Assembly (NCBI GenBank): GCA_002347725.1
Contig: DDXA01000004.1
Location: 620,001-684,000, forward strand
From: Actinobacteria bacterium UBA2272
Lineage (GTDB): Bacteria; Actinomycetota; Coriobacteriia; Anaerosomatales; Anaerosomataceae
DNA length: 64,000 bases
Direction of reading: 5' to 3'
This document shows positions 1-9,690 of the stretch, one piece after another. A model generated the notes under the pieces. The model worked only from the letters and a program-made list of their open reading frames with translations. It was not told where the DNA came from and searched no databases. Numbering within the stretch: the stretch's first letter is position 1; each line of letters begins with the position of its first letter. The position numbers were made by a program, and so were the translations under genes.

Positions 1-750
1 GGCACCGACGTTGCCAAAGAGGCCGCGGACATGGTGCTGCTCGACGACAACTTCGCGTCGATCGTCTCGTCGGTGCGCGAGGGGCGCCGCATCTTCGACA
101 ACATCCGCAAGTTCATCAAGTACACGATGACGTCGAACTCGGGCGAGATCTGGACCATCCTGCTCGCGCCGCTGCTCGGCATGCCGATCCCACTCCTTCC
201 GATCCACATCCTGTGGATCAACCTGGTGACCGACGGCCTTCCGGGACTGGCGCTGGCGAGCGAGCCCCACGAGAAGAACATCATGAAGCGGCCGCCCCGC
301 GCACCCAAGGAGTCGATCTTCGCCGACGGGCTCGGCACGCATCTACTCTGGGTCGGCCTGCTCATGGGTGGCGCATCGCTCTTCACCCAGGCATGGTCGA
401 TGGGTCAGGTGACGAGCGAGCACGACCTCTACTGGCGCACGATGGTCTTCACCGTGCTCTGCCTTTCGCAGATGGGCCACGCGATGGCCATCCGATCGGA
501 CCGCCAGTCGCTCTTCAGCATCGGGCTGCTCTCCAACAAGCCGCTTCTCGGTGCCGTGGCGCTCACGTTCGCACTGCAGATGGCTACGATCTACGTACCG
601 TTCCTGCAGCCGGTGTTCAAGACCGAGGCGCTCTCGCTGCCCGACCTGCTGCTGGCGCTCGCAATCTCGACCGTGGTCTTCTGGGCCGTCGAGATAGAGA
701 AGGTCTTCAAGCGCCGGCGTGATGCGCTTGCCGAGGCATCGGTGGCCTAG
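1..750 (+). CDS. Cation-transporting P-type ATPase, C-terminal part (5' end outside window)
   Basis: The reading frame is open from base 1 and ends at TAG 748-750, so only the last 249 residues are present. It begins in the hinge after the P domain (GTDVAKEAADMVLLDDNF), which in P2-type pumps follows the TGDGVNDAPAL motif. The segment PLLPIHILWINLVTDGLPGLALA is the conserved TM6 region with the ion-binding N and D residues of SERCA/PMCA-like Ca2+ ATPases. The rest holds the TM7-TM10 bundle and a basic tail. The role is ATP-driven export of Ca2+ or a similar cation across the plasma membrane; substrate is inferred from the family. Confidence 0.93.
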   Translation, partial: GTDVAKEAADMVLLDDNFASIVSSVREGRRIFDNIRKFIKYTMTSNSGEIWTILLAPLLGMPIPLLPIHILWINLVTDGLPGLALASEPHEKNIMKRPPRAPKESIFADGLGTHLLWVGLLMGGASLFTQAWSMGQVTSEHDLYWRTMVFTVLCLSQMGHAMAIRSDRQSLFSIGLLSNKPLLGAVALTFALQMATIYVPFLQPVFKTEALSLPDLLLALAISTVVFWAVEIEKVFKRRRDALAEASVA

Positions 751-754
751 CGGG

Positions 755-1156
755 CTAGTCCGTCAGCCACCCGACCAGCTCGGTCATGCGCGCAGCGTCA
801 TCTCCATCGGCGAGCGGCAACGCCGCGCGCAACAGCGTCAGTGCGCGGGCACGCTCGGCAGCCGCTTCGGCCACCCGCCCGAGTTCGTCGTGCGCCTCGG
901 CGCGTGCGACGAGCAGTTCGCCGAGCATATGCGCGCGGAACACGTCGAGTTCGCCACCTGCGGACAGCAGCGTCACCAGCCCGTCGCCAGTGAGTGCGTC
1001 GATGATCGCGGAATCGCTGTCGAGGAGTTCCCCTGCCGCCTCGCGCGAGATCTCCACGGCGTCGTCGGGCCGATGCTCGCGAAGCGCGTCGAGCAGTCGC
1101 CGGAATGCATGGCCCATCATCTCGATCTGCCGCAGCAGCCAGTCGCTCTGATACAC
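755..1156 (-). CDS. DUF6483 family protein
   Basis: This 133-residue protein starts at GTG 1156, one base after the TAG stop of the upstream CDGSH gene, so the two genes are coupled. Its N-terminus, VYQSDWLLRQIEMMGHAF, is the hallmark of the DUF6483 family, whose members begin with a YxxDWxxRQIE motif. The remainder is a helical, TPR-like stretch rich in Ala, Leu and Glu. There is no signal peptide or membrane segment. Function is unknown. An in-frame ATG further upstream would force overlap with the neighbour and was not chosen. Confidence 0.7.
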   Translation of the reverse strand: MYQSDWLLRQIEMMGHAFRRLLDALREHRPDDAVEISREAAGELLDSDSAIIDALTGDGLVTLLSAGGELDVFRAHMLGELLVARAEAHDELGRVAEAAAERARALTLLRAALPLADGDDAARMTELVGWLTD

Positions 1157-1157
1157 G

Positions 1158-1820
1158 CTACTCGCCCGTACCTGTGAAGCTGGAGTGCACGTGCTTGCCG
1201 TCGCACAACGGCTTGTTTCGCGATGCGCCACAACGGCACAACGTACAGTGCTCGTCATGCGCGCCCTCGGGCAGGTTCGGATCCACAACCTCGACGCCAC
1301 CCTCGAGGAAGTAGGGTCCTTCGGCCGACACGACCACCGTCGGCGGGCGAACCGGTGGGACGCCGCGCACGCCGTCGATCGAGTAGCCGAGTGCCCCGGA
1401 CGGACACTTGTTGCACAGGGCGATGATCTCCTCGACGCTGGCCCCGTCGGGGTTCACCCACGGACGCTTGCTCCGATCGAAGACTCCCGGGAGTTCCAGC
1501 ACGCAGTACTCCACGTGAGCGCAAAGCGCCCGGTTGTCGTGAATGGTGATATCCGTACCGTGGTGGTCGATCTCCGACCCCGCGCCCGGCTTCCACATCC
1601 GCTTGCTCGAGAACCCGACGTCGACGTGCGAACCGTCACAGAACGGCTTGCGCTCCGAGGCCCCGCACCGGCACAGGAGCGCCGAGTCCCTACTTGGGAT
1701 CTCGTCACGATCGGCGCTGCACAGCCGTGCGCGCGTCCCGGTCTCGCCTCCGCGTCGATAACGAAACGGCCCGTCTTCGATAGCCTCGATGTGTGGGCCC
1801 TGGGTGGGATCCGCGCTCAT
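1158..1820 (-). CDS. Double CDGSH iron-sulfur protein with central 4Fe-4S-like domain
   Basis: This is a cytosolic iron-sulfur protein of 220 residues, preceded by a GGGAG site. Three metal modules are visible. There is a CDGSH motif at about residues 50-65 (CRCGASERKPFCDGSH). There is a central divergent 4Fe-4S mono-cluster region with Cys at CAHVEYC and CNKCPSGAL (about 99-145). There is a second CDGSH-like motif near the C-terminus (CRCGASRNKPLCDGKH), where Lys replaces Ser. CDGSH domains bind 2Fe-2S clusters through three Cys and one His and act in redox or cluster transfer. The physiological partner is unknown. Confidence 0.88.
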   Translation of the reverse strand: MSADPTQGPHIEAIEDGPFRYRRGGETGTRARLCSADRDEIPSRDSALLCRCGASERKPFCDGSHVDVGFSSKRMWKPGAGSEIDHHGTDITIHDNRALCAHVEYCVLELPGVFDRSKRPWVNPDGASVEEIIALCNKCPSGALGYSIDGVRGVPPVRPPTVVVSAEGPYFLEGGVEVVDPNLPEGAHDEHCTLCRCGASRNKPLCDGKHVHSSFTGTGE

Positions 1821-1949
1821 CTCGTCAACTCCCGCCGTTCTCGGACTGATGTGCCAAGCATACCGCCGAGCAAGGATGCGCGCTCGTCTCACGGCACGCT
1901 CCGTGCTACCGTCACGTCATCACGCACGACGAACCGTCCGGAGATACAC

Positions 1950-2459
1950 ATGCGAAAGCCATCCCGCGCAACAGAGGCGACACGGCCAGCCGACGACGGC
2001 ATTTCAGGCGGACTCGACGTGGAACTGCACCGGCGGGGCCTGCGCGCCACGCCCGCCCGACGATACGTCCTGTCCCACCTGCGCCTCTCTGCGGACCACC
2101 CTACGGTCGAAGAGCTCATGACGCTGCTCGCGGCACACGGGCACCCGCTCAGTGCTGCCACCGTGTACCAGAATCTCGAGCGTCTGGTCGAGGCCGGTCT
2201 CGTGTCGAGATTCCTCGACGACCGGGGCCGCTACCGGTTCGATGCCGACCAGTCCCACCACCACCATCTCGCCTGCACGCGGTGCGCGCGCATCACGAAC
2301 CTCGAGACCGACGCAACGGTGACGGAGTGTGTAGGCCAGGTGGCCTACGAGGTGACGGCGCTCGCCATCCGGGAGTGGCGCGTCGAGGACGTGCGGCTCG
2401 TGGTCCTCGGCGTCTGCCCCGTCTGTCAGCAAGCCGAACGGCCCTCGACAGACCACTGA
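1950..2459 (+). CDS. Fur/PerR family peroxide-type metalloregulator
   Basis: This 169-residue regulator starts at ATG 1950 behind GGAGA. It has the Fur family layout: a winged helix with the recognition segment SAATVYQNLERLVEAGLV (about 68-86), then a metal-binding dimerisation domain with HHHH (103-106), CxxC (109-112) and a C-terminal CxxC (156-159). The four cysteines match the structural zinc site of PerR/Fur. It lies directly upstream of catalase, whose promoter carries a Per-box-like palindrome, so a PerR role (derepression of catalase and rubrerythrin by peroxide) is likely. Fur or Zur specificity cannot be excluded from sequence alone. Confidence 0.88.
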   Translation: MRKPSRATEATRPADDGISGGLDVELHRRGLRATPARRYVLSHLRLSADHPTVEELMTLLAAHGHPLSAATVYQNLERLVEAGLVSRFLDDRGRYRFDADQSHHHHLACTRCARITNLETDATVTECVGQVAYEVTALAIREWRVEDVRLVVLGVCPVCQQAERPSTDH

Positions 2460-2513
2460 CCGACCGCCCGAACCGCCCTGGGCACCGCTCGTCGCGCGGT
2501 CGACCCCCAGGCG

Positions 2514-2541
2514 TTGACCTGACCGCGCCGGGCGGTAGAAT
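2514..2541 (+). promoter_or_regulatory. Catalase promoter (-35 TTGACC, -10 TAGAAT)
   Basis: TTGACC (2514-2519) and TAGAAT (2536-2541) are separated by 16 bases, a good sigma-70-type spacing. Transcription would begin near 2548, just before the palindrome at 2554-2568 and about 70 bases before the catalase ATG. Confidence 0.6.
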
Positions 2542-2553
2542 CGATACTACTAT

Positions 2554-2568
2554 TCATAACGATTATGA
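2554..2568 (+). promoter_or_regulatory. Per-box-like operator in front of catalase
   Basis: TCATAAC-G-ATTATGA is a 7-1-7 palindrome with six of seven arm pairs matching. This is the geometry of the PerR box (consensus TTATAATnATTATAA). It is an AT-rich island in GC-rich DNA, lying immediately after the predicted start site, so a bound repressor would block transcription. The adjacent Fur/PerR gene is the obvious candidate regulator. Confidence 0.6.
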
Positions 2569-2617
2569 CTATGTGCGCGCCTGCAGACGGCGCACCCACC
2601 GATGGGAAGGGGCAACC

Positions 2618-4126
2618 ATGTCCGACAGCAAGCGGCTCACCACCGCCTTCGGCAAGCCGGTCGCCGAGGACCAGCATTCGATGACGGCCGGACCGCAGGG
2701 GCCGGTACTCATGCAAGACGTGCACCTGCTCGAGAAGATCGGCCATTTCGACCGCGAGCGAATCCCCGAGCGTGTCGTGCACGCCAAGGGCGCCGGGGCG
2801 TACGGATACTTCGAAGTCACGGCCGACGTCACGAAGTACACCCGCGCAGCGTTCCTGTCCGAGGTGGGTAAGAAGACCGACGTCTTCGTGCGCTTCTCGA
2901 CCGTGGGCGGCGAGAAGGGCTCCGCCGACGCCGAGCGCGACCCGCGCGGTTTCGCGATCAAGTTCTACACCGAAGAGGGCAACTACGACATGACGGGCAA
3001 CAACACGCCTGTCTTCTTCATCCGCGACCCTCTCAAGTTCCCCGACTTCATCCACACCCAGAAGCGCAACCCGCGGACGAATCTCAAAGACCCGGACATG
3101 TTCTGGGACTTCCTGTCACTCACCCCCGAGTCCGTACACCAGGTCACGGTGCTCTTCTCGGACCGCGGCACGCCCGCCACATACCGGAACATGAACGGCT
3201 ATTCGAGCCATTCCTACATCTGGACCAACGCCGATGGCGACCAGTTCTACGTGCAGTACCACTTCAAGACCGACCAGGGCATCAAGAACCTCACCGCGGC
3301 GGAGGCCGACGCCATGAAGGCCAGCGACCCCGACCATGCGACACGCGACCTGTTCGAGGCGATCGAGCGCGGCGAGTATCCGAGTTGGACGCTCGAGATG
3401 CAGATCATGCCAGTGGCCGAGGCGGACTCCTACCGCTTCGACGTGCTCGACATCACCAAGGTCTGGCCGCACGCGGACTACCCGCCGATCGTCATCGGCA
3501 AGCTCGTTCTCGACCGCAACCCGGACAATTACTTCGCCGAGACGGAGCAGGCCGCGTTCAACCCGAGTAACTTCGTGCCCGGCGTCGGCCCCTCGGCCGA
3601 CAAGATGCTGCAGGGCCGCCTGTTCAGCTACCACGACACGCACCTGCACCGCCTCGGCCCCAACTACCATCTGCTACCGGTGAACTCACCCAAACACGCC
3701 CCCGAGGCGAGCTATCAGCGCGACGGCGCGATGCGCTCCGACGGTAACGGCGGTTCGGGTCCCAACTACTGGCCCAACAGCTTCGGCGCGCCGGAACCCG
3801 ACGCGAGTGTCGGCGAGCCCGGGATGCCGCTTGCCGGCCAGACCGGCCGCACGCCGTACCCGCATGAGAACGACGACTTCGTCCAGGTGCGCGCGCTCTT
3901 CCTCGACGTGATGACCGAACAGGATCGCGACCATCTCGTGAGCAACATCGTCGGCCACCTGTCCGGCGCGCAGCCGCGCATTCAGTTGCGTCAGTGCGCG
4001 GTCTTCTACAAGGTCGATCCCGAGTACGGCACGCGCGTGGCCGAAGGCGTCGGCGTGGACGTCGCCGAAGTCGCACGGCTTGCAGCGATGACCGATGATG
4101 AGCGCGCGGCGACGACGTCGCGTTAG
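2618..4126 (+). CDS. katA: Monofunctional haem catalase (small-subunit, clade 3 type)
   Basis: This cytosolic enzyme converts hydrogen peroxide to water and oxygen. It has 502 residues, typical of small-subunit catalases. Landmarks are the catalytic His in PERVVHAKGAGAYG (His55), the distal-side Asn in GNNTPVFFIRDP, and the proximal haem-ligand Tyr in RLFSYHDTHLHRLGPNY. ATG 2618 is preceded by GGGAAGGGG; longer in-frame starts lie upstream of the promoter and are rejected. It sits between a PerR-like regulator and rubrerythrin, and its promoter carries a Per-box-like palindrome, so induction by peroxide is expected. Confidence 0.97.
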   Translation: MSDSKRLTTAFGKPVAEDQHSMTAGPQGPVLMQDVHLLEKIGHFDRERIPERVVHAKGAGAYGYFEVTADVTKYTRAAFLSEVGKKTDVFVRFSTVGGEKGSADAERDPRGFAIKFYTEEGNYDMTGNNTPVFFIRDPLKFPDFIHTQKRNPRTNLKDPDMFWDFLSLTPESVHQVTVLFSDRGTPATYRNMNGYSSHSYIWTNADGDQFYVQYHFKTDQGIKNLTAAEADAMKASDPDHATRDLFEAIERGEYPSWTLEMQIMPVAEADSYRFDVLDITKVWPHADYPPIVIGKLVLDRNPDNYFAETEQAAFNPSNFVPGVGPSADKMLQGRLFSYHDTHLHRLGPNYHLLPVNSPKHAPEASYQRDGAMRSDGNGGSGPNYWPNSFGAPEPDASVGEPGMPLAGQTGRTPYPHENDDFVQVRALFLDVMTEQDRDHLVSNIVGHLSGAQPRIQLRQCAVFYKVDPEYGTRVAEGVGVDVAEVARLAAMTDDERAATTSR

Positions 4127-4166
4127 ACTGTCACTACGTGACCCGATCGAAAGGAGCCACCAGGGC

Positions 4167-4739
4167 ATGGGCATCAAGGGAACCCGCACCGAACAGAACC
4201 TCCTGAAGGCGTTCGCCGGCGAGAGCCAGGCACGCACGCGCTACACGTACTTCTCGAGCGTTGCCAAGAAGGAGGGCTACGAGCAGATCGCGGCGCTCTT
4301 CCTCGAGACTGCGGACAACGAGAAGGAGCACGCCAAGGTCTTCTTCAAGTACCTGGAAGGCGGCATGGTAGAGATCACGGCGATGTACCCGGCCGGCGTC
4401 ATCGGCACCACCGCCGAGAACCTGCTCGCCGCAGCCGAAGGCGAGCTCGAGGAGTGGGGCACGCTCTACCCCGACTTCGCAGCCGTGGCCGACGAGGAAG
4501 GCTTCCCCAAGGTGGCCGAGTCGTTCCGCGAGATCGCCGAAGTCGAGCAGCACCACGAGGCCCGGTATCGCAAGCTGCTTGCGCTCGTGGAGAGCGGCGG
4601 CTTCTTCCGGCGCGAGGGCGTCGTCCGCTGGAAGTGCCGCAACTGCGGCTACATCCACGAGGGGCCCGAGGCCCCGGACCTGTGCCCCGCATGCGTGCAT
4701 CCGCAAGCGCACTACGAGCTGTTCTGCGAACCGTACTAA
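4167..4739 (+). CDS. rbr: Rubrerythrin
   Basis: Rubrerythrin is a cytosolic NAD(P)H-dependent peroxidase of anaerobes. The 190-residue protein has a four-helix di-iron domain with the expected glutamates (GESQART near residue 19; ETADNEKEHAKVFF near 48-60; EVEQHHEARYRKLL further on). A C-terminal rubredoxin-like domain has two CxxC knuckles (CRNCGY and CPAC). The start ATG 4167 follows AAGGAG. It lies only 40 bases after catalase and probably shares its transcript, consistent with a peroxide-stress operon. A strong terminator follows. Confidence 0.96.
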   Translation: MGIKGTRTEQNLLKAFAGESQARTRYTYFSSVAKKEGYEQIAALFLETADNEKEHAKVFFKYLEGGMVEITAMYPAGVIGTTAENLLAAAEGELEEWGTLYPDFAAVADEEGFPKVAESFREIAEVEQHHEARYRKLLALVESGGFFRREGVVRWKCRNCGYIHEGPEAPDLCPACVHPQAHYELFCEPY

Positions 4740-4765
4740 GCCACGACCCGACATCGCATGCGACA

Positions 4766-4796
4766 GCGGCCCGTCCGGTACCTCCGGGCGGGCCGC
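4766..4796 (+). terminator. Stem-loop terminator after rubrerythrin
   Basis: Two 13-base arms, 4766-4778 and 4784-4796, pair fully with one G-T wobble around the loop TACCT. A short T run follows. It lies between the convergent rubrerythrin and PEP carboxylase genes and may serve both strands. Confidence 0.75.
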
Positions 4797-4802
4797 CTTG
4801 CG

Positions 4803-6263
4803 TCAGCCGAGGAACCGGCGCACCAACGCGGCTTGCAGCACGAGGTCGGGCACGAAGGTGTCCTGGCCCGAGGCGAGCGCTTCACGGATCCGCCGAACGA
4901 GTCCGAGGTGGCCGTCGTCGGGCTGCCAGTCGTAACCTGCCCGCAGGACCGCGTCCCGGACGGCCGCAGGCACGAGTGGCCCGTCGAGATCGGCGTACGT
5001 CAGTGCTTCGGCGATCTTGGCGTCGAACGACGGGTAGGTCTCACGCACGAACGCCAGGTCGTCGGCGGATAGCGCCTCGAGCGCGAGCAGCTCCGGCGGC
5101 AAGCCGCCGGTGTACAGGGCACACGTGAACGAGATGGCGCGCGGCAGGGTCACGCCGCCGAGCTGTCGTGCATAGCCGAACAGCCCCACATGCAGCTTGC
5201 GCGCCCGGCGGCGCGGCACGAACACCGCGAGCCTGTTGATCGCATCCGAGAGCTCGACGACGCGCGCACGGTACGCCGCGCTGTAGCGGGTGATGAGCTC
5301 GCCGGCCCGTTCCTCGTCGATCGGCCGCGCGGATCCGATGGATCGCGCCTCGAGGTGCCCAACGGCGGCCCGCACTTCATCAGGCGGGAAGTCGAACTTG
5401 AACGCCGACTGGATGGTGAACGTCACCACACTCGGATACTCGAGGCCCACGCGCTCGGCGGTGTCAGGTCTGAGACCGCCCCTGAACGGTGCCGAGCCCA
5501 TGCCGAGGATCGGATGCAACCGCACGCCGATGCGGGCCGAAAGCGCGTCGAGGCGCGCAAGGGCGATCTTGTTGGACAGCGCCGCGCTCACCAGGCCGTA
5601 GTTCATCGCGGTGTCCGAGCGCGCCAGGAACACGCGCTGATCGGCGACGTCCTTGTCTGCGAGATAGCCCTCCACCACATCCGCGGCGTTGTACATACCG
5701 TCGAGGTCCTCGAACAGCGGGATCACCGAGATGCGCTCGGGACACGTGCGGCCGACCCACTCGGCTACCGACACGTCACCGCTCCGGAGCGGCAGGTGCT
5801 GCCTGCCGACGATGAAGTCGGCGTAGTAGTGATAGATGCGGTCGATGTCGGCGACCGAGGTGGTCATCGGCAGGATGACCTCGAAGATCGGGTTCACGTC
5901 CCGGCCGTAGAACAGACGCGCCGCGTCGAACGAGCGCGGGATAGACTCGAGCGTCTCGAGCAGGACCTTCGCCTCGGCAGTCTCCACCGTCGGGTTGGGC
6001 ACGCGGAGCGTCAGGTAGACGTCCTCACCCAGCGTGTTGGTGCGGAAGTACGGCTCGTAGTAGCTCAGGAGCTTCTTGACGACGAAGGAGTCGATCTCCT
6101 TGCCTTCCACGTCCCACATCTGCTCGTCGCAGCCGAGGTGCGAATACGCGTAGAAGGCCTCCTTGATCTCGTCCTCGCCCGCGAGCACCTGCGTGGACGC
6201 AAAGAACGGGACCGACGCGTTGTCCGGGTGCTGGGTGCTCATGCAGCGGGGGATGCGACGCAT
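4803..6263 (-). CDS. ppcA: Phosphoenolpyruvate carboxylase, archaeal type
   Basis: The enzyme carboxylates PEP with bicarbonate to oxaloacetate, an anaplerotic step. The 486-residue length and N-terminus RRIPRCMSTQHPDN identify the short archaeal-type PEPC (PEPcase_2), not the ~900-residue bacterial form. Other conserved parts are HLGCDEQMWDVEGKE, the LPMTTS segment, and HPILGMGSAPFRGGL. The start is ATG 6263 with GAGGAGG upstream; an ATG 7 codons earlier lacks spacing to this site. The archaeal-type enzyme occurs in archaea and scattered clostridia and actinobacteria, so its presence suggests old lateral transfer. It is transcribed alone, divergently from the ABC export operon. Confidence 0.95.
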   Translation of the reverse strand: MRRIPRCMSTQHPDNASVPFFASTQVLAGEDEIKEAFYAYSHLGCDEQMWDVEGKEIDSFVVKKLLSYYEPYFRTNTLGEDVYLTLRVPNPTVETAEAKVLLETLESIPRSFDAARLFYGRDVNPIFEVILPMTTSVADIDRIYHYYADFIVGRQHLPLRSGDVSVAEWVGRTCPERISVIPLFEDLDGMYNAADVVEGYLADKDVADQRVFLARSDTAMNYGLVSAALSNKIALARLDALSARIGVRLHPILGMGSAPFRGGLRPDTAERVGLEYPSVVTFTIQSAFKFDFPPDEVRAAVGHLEARSIGSARPIDEERAGELITRYSAAYRARVVELSDAINRLAVFVPRRRARKLHVGLFGYARQLGGVTLPRAISFTCALYTGGLPPELLALEALSADDLAFVRETYPSFDAKIAEALTYADLDGPLVPAAVRDAVLRAGYDWQPDDGHLGLVRRIREALASGQDTFVPDLVLQAALVRRFLG

Positions 6264-6408
6264 ACGGCCTCCTCGGGGTCGCACGTGTACCTGTGACGTT
6301 ACGCGACGCGACGATTCCCCACAACATCACCACACGCTCCCGACAGCCGCTCCGCGACCGCTGGCTAACGTTGACTACCAGCAGGACTCATCTTCGGGGG
6401 AGGCGGTA

Positions 6409-7664
6409 ATGGCACCCAGGAACTGGCTCCGGCGTCACCGTGGGCAGGTGGCGCTCGGCGCGCTCGTTGTGGTCGGCGCGGCGACGTATCTCGCGCTGCG
6501 CGGCGGGGGCACGGCCGCACCGGCCATCTCGTACGAGACAGAGGCGGTCACGCTCGGCACGATCTCGGTCACCGTGGCCGGGACCGGTAACGTACAGGTC
6601 GACGGGACAACGGAGGTCTGGCCCGACGCAGCCGGGACGATCGCGTCGATCGCAGTGGCCGAGGGCTCCACCGTAGCGACCGGCGACGTGCTGTTCACGC
6701 TCGACGCGGCCTCGGCGGAGGCGAGCACAGCCAAGGCGCTCGCCAGCCTTCGGCAGGCGCAACAGGGGGTTGCGCAGGCGAAGCTCCAGGTAACCAAGGC
6801 CGAGTCCGCACTCTCGACGCTCGAGCAACGCAGCGCGGACCCAAGTCGCACCGTGAGCGCGGTCGAGGTTGACGTGGCCGAGGCAGATGTGACGGTCGCC
6901 AAGGCGCAACTCGCCTCGGCGCAGGCACAGCTTGTCAACGCTCGGACGGAGTACGCGGCCGCACAGTCCGCCGAGGAGGACCTCTCGGTCACCGCGCCTT
7001 GCAGCGGAATCGTGTACGCGCTCGAGATCGAGGAGGGCGACAGCGTCACGACAAGCGGCGGCTCAGGCACCGATGGCAGCTCGTCGAACACCCCCGCAAA
7101 CGACAGTTCAGCCGGGACTTCGAGCGCCCCTGTCACGATCGCACCCGAACAGCCGCTCGCGGTGCGTCTCACGGTGAACGAGGTCGACCTCCCCTCCCTC
7201 GAGCTGGGACAGCGCGCTGACATCGAGTTCGACGCGCTGCCTGATCTCACCGCCACCGGCAAGGTGTACGAGATCGCGGCCGAGGGCGCGAACTCCTCGG
7301 GCGTGGTCACCTTCGACGTCTGGCTGTCGGTCGATGTGGCCGACGACACCCTTCGCGCGGGCATGTCGGCGGCAGCCACGATCGTGACCGACATCGCCAA
7401 GAACACGCTCATCGTCTCTAACGGTGCAGTGAGTTCCGATGGTGACGGCGGCTACTACGTACTCGTGATGGATGAGGGTGCCACCGAGCCGCGGCAGGTT
7501 GTCATCGAGACAGGACTTGCGAGCGCCACACAGACGCAGATCCTCTCCGGTTTGGCCGAAGGCGACGTCGTCGTCACGCAGACCGTCGACTCGTCCGACG
7601 CCCCCACGCAGCAGTTCGGACCCGGCGGCGGCAGCGGCGTGATGATGCTCGAGAGCAGACCGTG

Positions 7665-7665
<1 letters not shown>
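6409..7665 (+). CDS. HlyD/MacA-type membrane fusion (adaptor) protein
   Basis: This 418-residue protein is the extracytoplasmic adaptor of the MacB-like ABC exporter that follows. It has one N-terminal membrane helix (about residues 13-30). A split biotinyl-lipoyl domain (GNVQVDGTTEVWPDAAGTI... and TAPCSGIVYALEIEEGDSV) flanks an Ala/Gln-rich coiled-coil hairpin (about 105-190). A Ser/Thr/Gly-rich linker lies near 220-245, followed by beta-barrel and membrane-proximal domains. ATG 6409 follows GGGGGAGG. The TGA overlaps the ATG of the ATPase gene, showing translational coupling. In Gram-positive cells such adaptors serve without an outer-membrane channel; the substrate is unknown. Confidence 0.9.
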
Positions 7666-8428
<763 letters not shown>

Positions 8429-8429
<1 letters not shown>

Positions 8430-9649
8430 TGCGCTTCTCCGACCTCATCTCCGAGACGCTCCACTCGCTGACCGCGAACAAGGTGCGTAGCGGCCTCACC
8501 ATCCTCGGCATCGTCGTGGGCATCGCCTCGGTCATCGCCATGGTGGCGATCGGTCAGGGCAGTCAGGCGTCGATCGAACAGAGCATTCAGGCGGCCGGTT
8601 CGAACGTCCTCACCGTCATGCCATCCGCAGGCGGACAGAGCGGCCCCGGCGTCCGCATGGGCGCCGGTTCGGTCGAGTCGCTCACGCGCGAGGATGCCGA
8701 GTCGCTCGCCGGCCTCTCGCTCGTCACCGGCGTGGCGCCGTCGTCGCAGGGCCAGGGACAACTCGTTGCGGCAGACGCGAACGCGAACGCGCAGTTCCTC
8801 GGCGTCACCGCCGATTACGTGAAGGTCAAAGGGCTCACAGTGGCCTCCGGCTCGTTCATCACCGGCCGCGACGACGAGAAGAACGCGCAGGTCGTCGTGC
8901 TCGGCGCCACGCTCGCAGAAGACCTCTTCGGCGAGAGCGTGGATCCGGTGGGCAAGCGCATACGATCGGGCAACATGCTGCTGACCGTCGTCGGCGTGCT
9001 CAAGGAGAAGGGCACGTCGGGCTTCACGAACGTGGACTCGGCAGCGATCCTCCCGCTCTCCACGTGCTCGCGGTATGTGACCGGGAGTGAGTACCTCTCC
9101 TCCATCACCCTCACTATCGCCGACGAGGAGCAGATGGACGCGGCCGAGAACTCGGTTTCCGGCCTGCTGCTCCAGCGCCACGGCATCGCGAGCGCCGACT
9201 ACGCGGACTTCTCCATCCAGAACATGGCCGACATGCTCGAGACGGTCTCCAGCGTGACCGGCACGTTCACGACGCTCCTGGCCGGTATTGCGGGCATCTC
9301 GCTGCTGGTGGGCGGCATCGGCATCATGAACATGATGCTCACGACCGTGACCGAGCGGACGCGCGAGATAGGCCTCAGAAAGGCGATCGGCGCCGACAGC
9401 TCCGCGATCTCGGCGCAGTTCCTCGCCGAATCGGTCACCCTGACGCTCATCGGTGGTGCGCTCGGCATCCTCACCGGCTGGGGCATCGGCGCGCTCGCCG
9501 CGAGCCTGCTCGGCGCAAGCGCGATCGTCACACTCGACTCGGTGCTACTCGCCGTGGGCGTGTGCGCCTTCATCGGCATAGTCTTCGGCTACTACCCCGC
9601 CCGACGGGCCGCGTCCTTGAGTCCGATCGAGGCGCTCAGATACCAGTAG
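8429..9649 (+). CDS. MacB-type ABC transporter permease (FtsX fold)
   Basis: The 406-residue membrane protein has the MacB/FtsX layout: one N-terminal helix (about 20-42), a large extracytoplasmic MacB_PCD domain (about 45-270), and three C-terminal helices with the motif GGIGIMNMMLTTVTERTREIGLRKAIGA. It ends with the typical FGYYPARRAASLSPIEALRYQ tail. It forms the membrane part of a tripartite-like exporter for peptides, lipids or antibiotics; substrate is not determinable. The ATG overlaps the preceding TGA by one base. Confidence 0.94.
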
Positions 9650-9690
9650 ACCCGCCGTCCGGCATGGCGGCGTATCGGAAGGGAGTGACG

